Below are positions 1-8,453 of a stretch of DNA of 64,000 bases, piece after piece (within the stretch, counting starts at the first letter, position 1; each line of letters begins with the position of its first letter). Under the pieces are notes generated by a model. That model was given only the letters and a program-made list of their open reading frames with translations. It was not told the DNA's origin and ran no database searches. Where the stretch lies: NCBI GenBank assembly GCA_963205115.1, contig CAUJHV010000016.1:116997-180996 (forward strand), given 5' to 3'. The stretch is from Pseudomonadota bacterium. Its GTDB lineage: Bacteria; Pseudomonadota; Gammaproteobacteria; Burkholderiales; Burkholderiaceae_C. Both the position numbers and the translations under genes were made by a program.

Positions 1-263
1 GCTGCGGTGCTGGCGATGGCCGCGTCGGGTGTCGTCACGAAGACCAGGTCGCAGGCATTCACCAGGAGCTGCGGCGTCATCACGCGGCAGCCCGGAATCG
101 GCGTGGCCAGGGCCATGGCGCTGGCCACGCGCGCACTCGATACCGCCACCACGGGCAGATCGGCGGCGGCCAGGCTCCAGGCCAGCGCCTGGCCCAGCCG
201 CCCGGCGCCGACAAAACCGATGCGCAGCCCGTCCAGCCGCGCGGCGTCCAACCCGCTCGTCAC
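1..263 (-). CDS. Rossmann-like / DUF2520-type NAD(P)-binding protein, 3' part outside window
   Basis: Only the first 87 or so codons lie in the window; the gene runs off the left edge. The N-terminal segment has a beta-strand followed by the dinucleotide-binding motif GAGRLG (in GFVGAGRLGQAL) and, further on, a DLVFVTTPD strand that normally closes the first Rossmann half. This resembles the Rossmann-like/DUF2520 oxidoreductases related to pyrroline-5-carboxylate reductase and ketopantoate reductase; the substrate is unknown. I chose GTG at 263, five bases after the stop of the upstream enolase-family gene, so the two are probably co-transcribed. The family call rests on the N-terminus only. 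Confidence 0.6.
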   Translation of the reverse strand, partial: MTSGLDAARLDGLRIGFVGAGRLGQALAWSLAAADLPVVAVSSARVASAMALATPIPGCRVMTPQLLVNACDLVFVTTPDAAIASTA

Positions 264-267
264 CGGA

Positions 268-1395
268 CTACAGCGGCCAGGTGCGGAAGCGGCGCAGCGC
301 GGCCATGTCTGGCACGGCGCCCAGGCCGGCGCCGGTGGGCACGGGCACGCGGCCGTCGGTGACCGGCAGCAGATCGCCGACCACGGCCTCACGGCCGACG
401 TTGGGGTGGCAGTCGAATTCCAGCAGCCCGCTGCCACCGGCCGCCGCCAGCACGTGCAGCGAAGCCAGCAGCGAAACACCGCCGCCGAAATAGTGCGGGC
501 AGTAGCGCTTGCCAGCGGCCACCGCGGCACGCGCGATGTGGATGCTGCCCGTGATGCCGCCCCACTTGGTGACATCGGGCTGGATGACCTGCAGCACGCG
601 GTCGGCACAGGCCGCGTCGAATTGCGCGCCCTGCAGGTTCTCGCCACCGGCCAGCGGCGTGGTCGATGCGGCGGCCAGGCGCTGCCATTCCGCGGCCGGC
701 GCATCGACGCGGATCGGCTCCTCGAACCAGGCCAGCTTCAGCGGCGCCACGTCGCGGCAGAAGGCGATGGCCTGGTCGGCATTGAGCACCTGGTTGGCAT
801 CGCAGCTGAGTTCGTCGTCGGGGCCGATGGCCTCGCGCATCGCGGTGAGGTTGCGCACGTCCAGCGCGTGGCCGAAGCCGGTCTTCAGCTTGAAGGCGCG
901 GTGACCCTCGGCGCGGCGGGCCGCGGCAAAGGCTTCGGGCTTGTCGGGGTTGATGCCGGTGGCGTAGACCGGCACCGTGTCGCGCGGCTCGCCGCCGAGG
1001 AAGCGGTACAGCGGCAACCCGGCCTTGCGTGCAAACAGGTCCCACACGGCGATGTCGATGCCCGCCACGGCCTGCGCGATCGGCCCGACCTCGCCCGTCT
1101 GCAGCACCAGCACCTCGAGCTCGCGCGTCAGGCGCTGCCAGGCCTGCGCGGGCTCCTCCAGCGTGCGGCCCACCAGGCGGTCGGCAAAGTCGGCGACCAG
1201 GCGCGCGCGGTGCTCCGCGCCCACGGCCGGCCAGTTGCACCAGGCCTCGCCCCAGCCCACAGCGCCCTCGGTATCGACCACCCGCACCAGCACGACGGGC
1301 CGGTCGCGGAAGGTGCCGAAGGACACCTTGATCGGCGCCTGGACCGGTACGCGAAAGGCAAAGGCCTCGACGGAGGCGATGGTGACGGGGTTCAT
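268..1395 (-). CDS. mandelate racemase/muconate lactonizing-type enolase superfamily protein
   Basis: A 375-residue member of the MR subgroup of the enolase superfamily, which abstracts the alpha proton of a carboxylate for dehydration, racemization or cycloisomerization. Visible are the KxK base motif (K169, K171 in AFKLKTGFG), three metal ligands (D199 in CDANQ, E225 in WFEEP, E252 in GGEN) and a C-terminal H301 in CPHYFGGG. An N-terminal capping domain covers about residues 1-120. It follows the SMP-30 gene and precedes the Rossmann protein on the same strand, so it probably handles a sugar acid or similar hydroxy-acid. A clear paralogue lies at 49369-50505; both share a WGE-x-WCN-x-PA motif and GxIAQAxAGID. 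The reaction cannot be read from sequence. Confidence 0.85.
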   Translation of the reverse strand: MNPVTIASVEAFAFRVPVQAPIKVSFGTFRDRPVVLVRVVDTEGAVGWGEAWCNWPAVGAEHRARLVADFADRLVGRTLEEPAQAWQRLTRELEVLVLQTGEVGPIAQAVAGIDIAVWDLFARKAGLPLYRFLGGEPRDTVPVYATGINPDKPEAFAAARRAEGHRAFKLKTGFGHALDVRNLTAMREAIGPDDELSCDANQVLNADQAIAFCRDVAPLKLAWFEEPIRVDAPAAEWQRLAAASTTPLAGGENLQGAQFDAACADRVLQVIQPDVTKWGGITGSIHIARAAVAAGKRYCPHYFGGGVSLLASLHVLAAAGGSGLLEFDCHPNVGREAVVGDLLPVTDGRVPVPTGAGLGAVPDMAALRRFRTWPL

Positions 1396-1418
1396 GGCGT
1401 GTCTCGTGTGATGAATCG

Positions 1419-2297
1419 TTAGAGTCCGAAGCGCGGCTCGCGCAGCCCGCGCACGCCCGGCTTGCAGCTCAGCAGCGCGCCGGCCAGCGGCTGCGCGGCC
1501 ATGTCGGCCGGGCTCATGGCCTGGCTGGCGGTGGTGATGTAGAGCGTGTCCAGGTCGGGTCCACCGAAGGCCACGGCCGTGGGCTTGTCCACCGGCATGG
1601 GCAGCACGCGGTCGATGCGGCCGTCGGGTGCGTAGCGCACCACGCGCGAGGCCTTGAACTGCGCGCTCCAGAGAAAGCCTTCTTCGTCGACGGTGGCACC
1701 GTCGGGAAAGCCCGGCGGCTCGGTGGACGCAAAGACACGTGGCGGCCCGGGCAGGCCGCGCGCGGTGTCATAGCCATAGGCGCTGACCGCATGTTTGAGC
1801 GAATCGGCGAAGTACATCGTCGTGCCGTCGGGGCTCCAGGCCAGGCTGTTGGGGATGCACAGCCCGTCCAGCACCGGCACCAGCGGGCCGCGCCCCTCCA
1901 GCCGGTACAGCACACCTTCCGGCGCGCGTGTCACGTTGTGCATGGTGCCCACGAAGAAGCGGCCCTGGCGGTCGCAGCGACCGTCATTGAAGCGGTGGCC
2001 GTCGATGCGCTGCGGCAAGCGGGCCAGGTGCTCGAAGCCGCCACCGGGCGGATCGAACAGGCTCAGCTCGTCGCCCATCGCCACGAGCAATCGCCCGTCA
2101 TCGACCAGCGCGATGCAGCCCACCAGTTCCGGCAGCGACCAGGTCTCGACCTGATCACTGGCCGGCCGCAGACGCCGGATCGCCGGGCGGCGGATGTCGA
2201 CCCAGTACAGCGCCTGCGTGCGTTCGTCCCACAAGGGGCTCTCGCCGAGGATGTCGGTCTGCTCGCCGACGCGTGTGAGTGCCAAAGCGGCTTGCAT
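1419..2297 (-). CDS. SMP-30/gluconolactonase/LRE family protein
   Basis: A 292-residue six-bladed beta-propeller of the SMP-30/regucalcin family, usually lactonases that open sugar-acid lactones. The expected divalent-metal ligands are present: E19 (LGESPLW), N150 (IPNSLAW) and D200 (FPDGAT), plus N104-D105 in RFNDGRCD. I start at ATG 2297 because the family begins just before the ILGESPLWD strand; the open frame extends 86 codons upstream, but that part has no family features and crosses the promoter region. It is the first gene of the leftward unit with the MR-type enolase, which suggests lactone hydrolysis followed by dehydration of the acid. Substrate unknown. Confidence 0.88.
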   Translation of the reverse strand: MQAALALTRVGEQTDILGESPLWDERTQALYWVDIRRPAIRRLRPASDQVETWSLPELVGCIALVDDGRLLVAMGDELSLFDPPGGGFEHLARLPQRIDGHRFNDGRCDRQGRFFVGTMHNVTRAPEGVLYRLEGRGPLVPVLDGLCIPNSLAWSPDGTTMYFADSLKHAVSAYGYDTARGLPGPPRVFASTEPPGFPDGATVDEEGFLWSAQFKASRVVRYAPDGRIDRVLPMPVDKPTAVAFGGPDLDTLYITTASQAMSPADMAAQPLAGALLSCKPGVRGLREPRFGL

Positions 2298-2350
2298 GGG
2301 CGGCGATCCTAAGCAGCGCCCGCCAGATGCGGAATCTGTTTCGCGGCAAT

Positions 2351-2411
2351 CGGGCCTTCGAACAAAACGAAGCCCGTGGGATATCCCGGCCTTCGCTTTG
2401 TGCGAACCCGG
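2351..2411. promoter_or_regulatory. two tandem imperfect inverted repeats in a divergent promoter region
   Basis: Between the SMP-30 gene (leftward) and the SDR gene (rightward) lie two similar imperfect dyads. The first has arms CGGGCCTTCG (2351-2360) and CGAAGCCCG (2368-2376); the second has CCCGGCCTTCGC (2385-2396) and GCGAACCCGG (2402-2411). The left arms share GGCCTTCG and the dyads start 34 bp apart. Two similar dyads in a divergent intergenic region are typical of a repressor or activator that controls both units. Which regulator binds is unknown. Confidence 0.45.
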
Positions 2412-2432
2412 CATTGCCCAAGTTCCGATTCC
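2401..2432 (+). promoter_or_regulatory. copy A of a shared promoter element
   Basis: Reads GCGAA-CCCGGCA-TTGCCCA-AG-TTCCGATTCC toward the SDR start. The same core (GCAAG-N5-CTTGCCCA-N-ATTCCGAT) occurs upstream of the CoA-transferase (14029-14059) and the aldehyde dehydrogenase (20681-20711), always pointing toward the downstream gene. This copy is the most degenerate (GCGAA in place of GCAAG, one extra base in the spacer) and overlaps the right arm of the second dyad. It lies about 125 bp before the SDR start and a little over 100 bp from the SMP-30 start. Confidence 0.4.
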
Positions 2433-2557
2433 TGCACCACCGGACCCAGACCTAGGATCGCGCCGCATCGAATCCCGGGCCGTCATGCGGCCTGCCAAAC
2501 GCAGCCCGCCGGGCCGCCCGCCACGGGCACCGGCCGTCACCATCCGAAGGGTCATCC

Positions 2558-3349
2558 GTGAGCGCTACGCATCTCTTCAACGACCAGGCCCCGCAGCGCT
2601 TGTTCTCGCTGGAAGGCAAGGTCGTCCTGTTGACCGGCGCGGCCGGCGGCATTGCCCTGGGATTGACCAAGGCCTTTGCGGCGGCGGGTGCGCGACTGGT
2701 GCTGGCCGACCGCGACGAAGCCGTGCATGCACGTGCAGCGGCCTTTCGCGACGCGGGTGCCGACGTGCAGTCCATCACCTTCGACGTCACCGACGAAGCC
2801 GCCGTCGCGGCTGCGGTGAACGATACGGTCACGCGATGCGGGCGCCTGGACGTGGCCGTCGCCAATGCCGGCATCATCGTGCGCCAGCATGTGCTCGACC
2901 TGTCGGTCGCCGACTGGAAGCGCGTGCTCGATACCGACCTCACCGCGACCTTCATGCTCTCGCAACAGGCCGCGCGGCACATGGTGCAGCAGGGCTCTGG
3001 CCGCATCATCAACGTGGGTTCGATCATGAACCACGTCTCGCGCCCGCTGCTCACCGCCTACTCGGCGGCCAAGGGCGCGGTCTCGGCCTTCACCCGCGCA
3101 CTGGCGGCCGATCTGGGCGGCACCGGCGTCACGGCCAACGCGCTGGCGCCGGGCTACACCGAGACGCCCTTCAGCCAAGCGAGCAACAAGGACTTCCACG
3201 AGTTTGTCTCCAACTGGGCGCCGGTGCGCCGCTGGGGCAAGCCGGAAGACCTGTGCGGCGCGGCGCTGCTGCTGGCTTCGGACGCCGGCGCCTACATCAA
3301 CGGCCACACCTTGTACGTGGATGGCGGCTTCATCGCGGTAACACGCTGA
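2558..3349 (+). CDS. SDR family NAD(P)-dependent oxidoreductase
   Basis: A 263-residue classical short-chain dehydrogenase. The cofactor motif TGAAGGI (26-32) is followed by ALG in place of the usual G-x-G, a small deviation. The NAG motif (102-104), S155, Y168 and K172 (YSAAK) complete the catalytic set, and a C-terminal VDGGF loop is present. The GTG start at 2558 has a GAAGGG ribosome site. It opens the rightward operon carrying the ABC importer and the second oxidoreductase, so it probably oxidizes the imported hydroxy-acid or an early intermediate. Confidence 0.88.
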   Translation: MSATHLFNDQAPQRLFSLEGKVVLLTGAAGGIALGLTKAFAAAGARLVLADRDEAVHARAAAFRDAGADVQSITFDVTDEAAVAAAVNDTVTRCGRLDVAVANAGIIVRQHVLDLSVADWKRVLDTDLTATFMLSQQAARHMVQQGSGRIINVGSIMNHVSRPLLTAYSAAKGAVSAFTRALAADLGGTGVTANALAPGYTETPFSQASNKDFHEFVSNWAPVRRWGKPEDLCGAALLLASDAGAYINGHTLYVDGGFIAVTR

Positions 3350-3371
3350 AGCCCAGGAAGGACGTCGCGCC

Positions 3372-4184
3372 ATGAGCTCAGTCCCGCTTCCCGCACCCAT
3401 CGCGATGCCCGCGTGGCGGCGTGCGCTGCAGTCGCGCGGTTTCATCGCGCTGCGCTCGTTTGCCATCTTCGGTGCGCTGTGGTGGGCCGCGCACACCTGG
3501 AATGCCAATCCGCTGCAGCTGCCTTCGCCGCTGCGTGTGGCCGATGCGATCTGGGAGCTGATGAAGAGCGGCGAGATCCTCGAACACGCCACGATCAGCA
3601 CGTCGCGCCTGGCCATCGCGCTGGTGATCGCCACGCTGCTGGCCGTGCCGCTGGGCTTTGCGATGGGCCTGAGCCGCACGCTGGACGCGTATGTCGACCC
3701 GCTGGTGGAACTGCTGCGGCCCATCTCGGGCATCGCGTGGATTCCGCTGGGCCTGTTCATCTTTGGCATCGGCGACACGCTGCCCGTGTTCATCATGGTC
3801 TACGTCGCCTTCTTCCCGCTGCTGCTGAATACCGTGGCCGGCGTGCGCCAGGTGGACCCGAAGCTCGTGGCCGCCGCGCGCACCATGGGCATCCACCCGC
3901 GGGCCCTGCTGCGCCATGTGATCGTGCCGGCCGCGCTGCCCACGGTGATGGTCGGTTTTCGCCTGGCCTTTGCCGGTGCGTGGGCGGCCATCGTCGCGGC
4001 CGAACTGATCGGCGCGCCCAGCGGCCTGGGCTTCGCGATCGAGTGGAACCGCCAGCTGCTGATGACGGCGAAGGTCTTTGCCTTCATCGTGGTCATCGGC
4101 GTCGTCGGCTACCTGTGCGATGTCCTGCTGCGTGCCCTGCAGCGCCGGCTCACGCCGTGGTCCGAAGGGACGGGACTGGCATGA
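3372..4184 (+). CDS. ABC transporter permease (SsuC/TauC/NrtB type)
   Basis: A 270-residue inner-membrane permease with about six hydrophobic segments and the cytoplasmic coupling loop typical of the nitrate/sulfonate/taurine class (VAAARTMGIHPRALLRHVIVP, followed by an alanine-rich helix). Its stop overlaps the ATG of the next permease (ATGA at 4181-4184), so the two are translationally coupled and probably form a heterodimer. Substrate cannot be assigned; neighbours suggest an organic acid. Confidence 0.88.
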   Translation: MSSVPLPAPIAMPAWRRALQSRGFIALRSFAIFGALWWAAHTWNANPLQLPSPLRVADAIWELMKSGEILEHATISTSRLAIALVIATLLAVPLGFAMGLSRTLDAYVDPLVELLRPISGIAWIPLGLFIFGIGDTLPVFIMVYVAFFPLLLNTVAGVRQVDPKLVAAARTMGIHPRALLRHVIVPAALPTVMVGFRLAFAGAWAAIVAAELIGAPSGLGFAIEWNRQLLMTAKVFAFIVVIGVVGYLCDVLLRALQRRLTPWSEGTGLA

Positions 4185-5041
4185 CTGCTTCGAGCACCAC
4201 CATGAGCCCACCCGCCTCACAAACGGTCGCCGCCGCTGCGGACGCGACCCACAGCCCGCCGCTGCAGCCTTCCGCCTGGGCCAAGCTCGCGCGCTCGCTG
4301 GCCCTGCCGGCCGTGCTGATCGTGCTGTGGCAACTCTGGGCGATGACGCTGCCGGCCGATTCGCCGGCACCCGCACCGACCAAGGTGCTGGTGGCCTTCG
4401 CCGGCCTGGTCGCCAGCGGTGACCTGCCGATGGCCCTGGTGCAGAGTCTGGGCCGCGTGCTGGCCGGCTTTGCCGCCGCGCTGGTGCTGGCCACCGGCCT
4501 GGGCGCGCTGATGGGATCGAGTCGCGCACTGCGCGACAACCTGGACCCCATCGTCGAGAGCTTCCGGCCCATCGCACCGATGGCGCTGCTGCCCATCGCC
4601 ATCCTGTGGTTCGGCACGGGCACGCCCACCGCGCTGGCCATCGTCGGCTACGCGGCCTTCTTTCCGCTGCTGGTCAATACCGTGCACGGTGTCAGCCGCG
4701 TGGACCCCAAGCTCGTGCAGGCAGCGCGCACGATGGGCATTCCGCGCGCACGCATCCTGTGGTCGGTGGTTCTGCCCGGCGCGATGCCGAGCATCCTGCT
4801 CGGCGCGCGGCTGGCCATGGGCGTGGCCTGGACGGCCATCATCGCCGCCGAACTCGCCGTGGGCGCGAAGTCCGGCGGCGGCAACAGCGGCGGCATCGGC
4901 CAGATGATGTTCGTCTTCTATTCCTACAGCATCGACCTCAACGCGATCGTCGTCTGCATGATCGTCGTGGGTGTGGTCGCCTTGCTGATCGACCGCTTGT
5001 TCCGCGCGCTCGAGTCGCGCCTCATGCCCTGGAAAGCCTGA
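4181..5041 (+). CDS. second ABC transporter permease (SsuC/TauC type)
   Basis: A 286-residue paralogue of the preceding permease, beginning at ATG 4181 inside the previous stop. After a roughly 35-residue Ala/Ser/Pro-rich cytoplasmic leader come about six membrane segments and the coupling loop VQAARTMGIPRARILWSVVLP. Near the end is a glycine-rich SGGGNSGGIGQ loop, common in this family. The ATPase gene starts two bases after its stop. Two distinct permeases in one unit is less common than the single homodimeric SsuC/TauC. Confidence 0.87.
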   Translation: MTASSTTMSPPASQTVAAAADATHSPPLQPSAWAKLARSLALPAVLIVLWQLWAMTLPADSPAPAPTKVLVAFAGLVASGDLPMALVQSLGRVLAGFAAALVLATGLGALMGSSRALRDNLDPIVESFRPIAPMALLPIAILWFGTGTPTALAIVGYAAFFPLLVNTVHGVSRVDPKLVQAARTMGIPRARILWSVVLPGAMPSILLGARLAMGVAWTAIIAAELAVGAKSGGGNSGGIGQMMFVFYSYSIDLNAIVVCMIVVGVVALLIDRLFRALESRLMPWKA

Positions 5042-5043
5042 CC

Positions 5044-5907
5044 ATGAGCACCACCCCTGCCTCCGCACCCAAGCTGCGTTTGCGCGATGTCTCTAAATCC
5101 TTTGTGGCGCCGCGCACGGGCGTGCGCACACAGGCCGTCGCCTCGGTGAACCTGGACATCCAGACCGGTGAATTTGTCTGCGTGGTCGGCCCTTCGGGCT
5201 GCGGCAAGTCCACGGTCTTGAACCTGATCGCCGGGCTGGACACGGCCACCTCGGGCACGGTCGAGAAGGACGGCGTGGCCATCGCCGGCCCCGGCCCCGA
5301 CCGCGGCGTGATGTTCCAGGACTATGCGCTGATGCCCTGGCAGAGCGTGGCCGACAACGTGGGCTTCGGCCTGCGCCACGGCACGCCCGGCAAGGGCTTC
5401 ACGGTGGCGCAGCGCGAAGAGCGCATCCGCCACTTCGTCGAGCTCGTAGGCCTGAACGGCTCGGAGAAGAAGTACCCGCACCAGCTCTCCGGCGGCATGC
5501 GCCAGCGTGTGGCCCTGGCCCGGCTGCTGGCCAATGGTCCCGACGTGCTGCTGATGGACGAGCCGCTGGGCGCGCTCGATGCACAGACGCGGCTGATCCT
5601 GCAGGTCGAGCTGCTGCGCATCTGGGGCGAAACCGCGCCGCAGGCCGAGCGCAAGACGGCGGTATTCATCACGCACGACATCGAAGAGGCCGTCTTCCTG
5701 GCCGACCGTGTCGTGGTGATGAGCAGCCACCCGGGCCGCATCCGCGACGTGCTGGACATCGACCTGCCCCGCCCGCGCGACGAACACATCCGCGCCCACC
5801 CCCGTTATGGCCAGCTGGTCGATGCCATCTGGAACCTGATCCGCGACGAGGCCTACCGCGCCATCGGCGGCTCCACCACCGCTGCGGCACCCGCCGTGGC
5901 CGCCTGA
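5044..5907 (+). CDS. ABC transporter ATP-binding protein (SsuB/TauB/NrtD type)
   Basis: A 287-residue ATPase with every expected motif: Walker A GPSGCGKST, Q-loop MFQDYALMPW, signature LSGGMRQR, Walker B VLLMDEP, D-loop GALD and switch histidine ITHD. The MPW after the Q-loop is typical of the nitrate/sulfonate/taurine subfamily. It lies between two permeases and the binding protein, completing one importer. The last 15 or so residues are Ala/Thr-rich and beyond the usual family end. Confidence 0.9.
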   Translation: MSTTPASAPKLRLRDVSKSFVAPRTGVRTQAVASVNLDIQTGEFVCVVGPSGCGKSTVLNLIAGLDTATSGTVEKDGVAIAGPGPDRGVMFQDYALMPWQSVADNVGFGLRHGTPGKGFTVAQREERIRHFVELVGLNGSEKKYPHQLSGGMRQRVALARLLANGPDVLLMDEPLGALDAQTRLILQVELLRIWGETAPQAERKTAVFITHDIEEAVFLADRVVVMSSHPGRIRDVLDIDLPRPRDEHIRAHPRYGQLVDAIWNLIRDEAYRAIGGSTTAAAPAVAA

Positions 5908-5935
5908 CCTCCAACTATCCACACAAGGAGACCGC

Positions 5936-7180
5936 ATGACCACGCCTTCGTCCCCCATCCAGCGCCCTGTGCGCCGTCAGATCCTGGCCGCCGGCCTGGG
6001 CGCCGCCGCTTCGCTGGCACTGCCGCGCGTGGCCTTCGGCCAGGGCCGCAAGGCGCTGAAGCTGTCGATCGGGCGCATCCCCTGGGCCGCCGGCAACTCG
6101 CCGATGACGCAGTACATGATCGAGAACAAGCTGCTCGAGAAGCGTGCGGCCGAGTACGGCTACGACCTGACGATCGACTGGCGCGAGTACCCCACCGCGC
6201 TGCCGATGGTCGAGGCCATGGTCGGCAACAACCTGGACATCGGCATGTGGGGCAACACGCCCATCATCCGCGCCATCGCCAGCGGCCTGCCCATCAGCCC
6301 CATCGTCGTCGGCGAAGGCCATCTGCGCTTCCTGATCACCACGCGCAAGGGCTCGCCCATCCGCAACGCGCAGGACCTGCGCGGCAAGACCATCGGCGTC
6401 TCACTCGGTGGTGATCCGCAGAGCGCACTCACGCAGATGCTCAAGGCCGAGCTGGGCGTGCAGGACGTGATGAAGGAAGCGGGCATCAAGTACGTCAACA
6501 TGCCCACGCACGCGCAGGCGGCCTCCGTGCCCACCGGCGTGGACGCCACCTGCACGATCTCGCCGGCCTTCTACGCCGCGCAGGCCTCGGGCACCGTGGC
6601 CATCATGAACTCCTTCGGCTACACCGAGGACCATTACGAAGGCCCGGCAGGCAAGGGCGCGGGCATCCTGCTGCCCTCGGTGAAGAAGTCGCTGTTCTAC
6701 CCGGACGGCTACTACCTGCACCGCTCGTTCTGGATCGGCCGCAACGCCATCATCGAAGAACACCCGCAGGCCGTCACCGCCTTCATCGTCGCGCAGCAGG
6801 AGGCCGTGGCCGCCCTCAGCGCGATGGACGCCGGCGCGGTCTCGCAGCTGGTCAAGGCCTACTGGAAGCTCGATCCGACGCAGGGCGCCAAGGTCGTCAA
6901 GGACGACGTGCTGTTCTCGCGCGGCTGGTCCTGGCCGACCGAGAAGGACGCGCTGGCCATCCTGGAATCGTCCAAGTACATGGCCGACAACAAGCAGATC
7001 GAGAAGGCGCTCACCTGGGACAAGGTGCGCACGCAGTTCCAGCGCACCGCGCCGCTGGTGAAGGCCGCCTACGACAAGCTGGGCAGCAAGCCCGCAGCCG
7101 CCGAATTCCTGCGCACCGACGTGGCCGACCTGCGCGGACGGCCGGTGTGGGACATGGACAAGTGGGCGAACCCGGCCTGA
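5936..7180 (+). CDS. ABC transporter substrate-binding protein (NMT1/SsuA-like)
   Basis: A 414-residue periplasmic binding protein. The N-terminus has a twin-arginine-like RRQIL followed by a hydrophobic stretch ending ALPRVAFGQ, so export is by Tat or Sec with cleavage near residue 35. The mature part shows the SsuA/TauA/NMT1 pattern, with a GNNLDIGMWGNTPIIRA segment forming the ligand cleft. AAGGAGA precedes ATG 5936. It should supply substrate to the permeases encoded just upstream. At about 414 residues it is longer than classical SsuA (about 320). Confidence 0.87.
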   Translation: MTTPSSPIQRPVRRQILAAGLGAAASLALPRVAFGQGRKALKLSIGRIPWAAGNSPMTQYMIENKLLEKRAAEYGYDLTIDWREYPTALPMVEAMVGNNLDIGMWGNTPIIRAIASGLPISPIVVGEGHLRFLITTRKGSPIRNAQDLRGKTIGVSLGGDPQSALTQMLKAELGVQDVMKEAGIKYVNMPTHAQAASVPTGVDATCTISPAFYAAQASGTVAIMNSFGYTEDHYEGPAGKGAGILLPSVKKSLFYPDGYYLHRSFWIGRNAIIEEHPQAVTAFIVAQQEAVAALSAMDAGAVSQLVKAYWKLDPTQGAKVVKDDVLFSRGWSWPTEKDALAILESSKYMADNKQIEKALTWDKVRTQFQRTAPLVKAAYDKLGSKPAAAEFLRTDVADLRGRPVWDMDKWANPA

Positions 7181-7220
7181 TGGCCCGCCCTTCTACCGAA
7201 CATTGACTGGAGTGACTGTG

Positions 7221-8129
7221 ATGAGAGTGGGATTCATTGGACTGGGCGTCATGGGTGGCCCGATGGCAGCCAACATCGTCAAGGGCGGCCACGAGCTGAC
7301 GGTCTACGACCGCAGCCCCGAAGCCATCGCCCGCCTGGTGGCCGTCGGCGCCAAGGCCGCGAGCAGCCCCAAGGCCGTGGGCGCAGCCAGCGAGATCGTC
7401 GTGACCATGCTGCCCGAGCCGCAGCACGTCGAGCAGGTCGTGCTGGGTGACGACGGCGTGGCCGCCGGCATGGCACGCGGCGGCATGGTGATCGACATGA
7501 GCACCATCGACCCCGTGACCTCGCAGCGCGTGGGCCGTGCGTTGAAGGAACTGGGCATCGCGATGGTCGATTCGCCCGTGGGCAAGACCAGCGAGCACGC
7601 GGTGTCGGGCACACTCACGCTGATGGTGGGCGGCGAGCCGGCCGACATCGAGCGCGCGATGCCGGTGCTCAAGTGCATGGGCACCGACACCTTCCTGTGC
7701 GGCGCGCAGGGCATGGGTCACGCGATGAAGATGACCAACAACGTCCTGGCGACGACCATCATGGTCGCCAACACCGAGGCGCTGGCCATCGGCGTGAAGG
7801 CGGGCCTGCAGCTCGAACTGATGATGGAGGTGATGAAGACCACGATGGCCTTCAACCACCAGCTCTACGTCGCGATGCCCAAGAAGGCCTTCAAGGGCGA
7901 CGACAGCCCCGGGTTCATGTGCAAGCTGGCCGGCAAGGACGTGCGCCTGGCGGTGGAGTACGCCAAGGCCGTCGGCTTCGACGCCGTGGTCAGCCGTGCC
8001 GCGCAGGAGACCCTGGACCGCGCCGGCCGCATGGGCTTCGGCGAGCGCGACACCGCGGTGCTGATGAAGATCCGCGAAGAGGAGCTGGGCATCCAGGTGC
8101 GCCAGGCAGCTGTCAAACCCGCCGCCTGA
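7221..8129 (+). CDS. NAD(P)-dependent oxidoreductase, 3-hydroxyisobutyrate dehydrogenase family
   Basis: A 302-residue beta-hydroxyacid dehydrogenase. The N-terminal GFIGLGVMGGPMAANI motif binds the dinucleotide; the substrate motif appears as DSPVGKTSEHAVSGTL and the catalytic lysine as K in GHAMKMTNN. I start at ATG 7221, which has GGAG eight bases upstream; an in-frame TTG at 7203 overlaps the site. It sits in the importer operon and would oxidize a 3-hydroxy-acid to the semialdehyde or keto-acid. It is a distant paralogue of the gene at 17391-18260. Confidence 0.87.
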   Translation: MRVGFIGLGVMGGPMAANIVKGGHELTVYDRSPEAIARLVAVGAKAASSPKAVGAASEIVVTMLPEPQHVEQVVLGDDGVAAGMARGGMVIDMSTIDPVTSQRVGRALKELGIAMVDSPVGKTSEHAVSGTLTLMVGGEPADIERAMPVLKCMGTDTFLCGAQGMGHAMKMTNNVLATTIMVANTEALAIGVKAGLQLELMMEVMKTTMAFNHQLYVAMPKKAFKGDDSPGFMCKLAGKDVRLAVEYAKAVGFDAVVSRAAQETLDRAGRMGFGERDTAVLMKIREEELGIQVRQAAVKPAA

Positions 8130-8146
8130 GTGCACAGGAGTCGAAC

Positions 8147-8443
8147 ATGCCGGCCTACGTGATCAACGACATGGAGATCACCGACCCGGCGACCTTCGAG
8201 GACTACAAGAAGCTCTCGCCCGCCACGGTGGCCCGCCATGGCGGGCGTTTTCTCGTGCGTGGCGGCGCGATCGAGCCCGTCGAAGGCGAGTGGACGCCGA
8301 CGCGCCTGGTGATCCTGGAATTCCCGAGCGTCGAGCAGGCACACGCCTGGATCGAATCGACCGAGTACGCGCCCGCAAGGCGCCTGCGGCAGTTGAGCGC
8401 CAACTCCAACATCATCGTGGTCGAGGGGTTCGCCGGGGTCTGA
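8147..8443 (+). CDS. DUF1330 domain-containing protein
   Basis: A 98-residue protein with the DUF1330 signature: N-terminal AYVINDMEITDP, central GGRFLVRGG and RLVILEFPSVEQA, and an SxEY near the end. The fold is a dimeric alpha/beta ferredoxin-like barrel. No reaction is established for the family, though members often sit in catabolic operons. AGGAG precedes ATG 8147, and it is 17 bp after the upstream dehydrogenase, so it is the last gene of the importer operon. Confidence 0.87.
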   Translation: MPAYVINDMEITDPATFEDYKKLSPATVARHGGRFLVRGGAIEPVEGEWTPTRLVILEFPSVEQAHAWIESTEYAPARRLRQLSANSNIIVVEGFAGV

Positions 8444-8453
8444 CGCGCCACGA

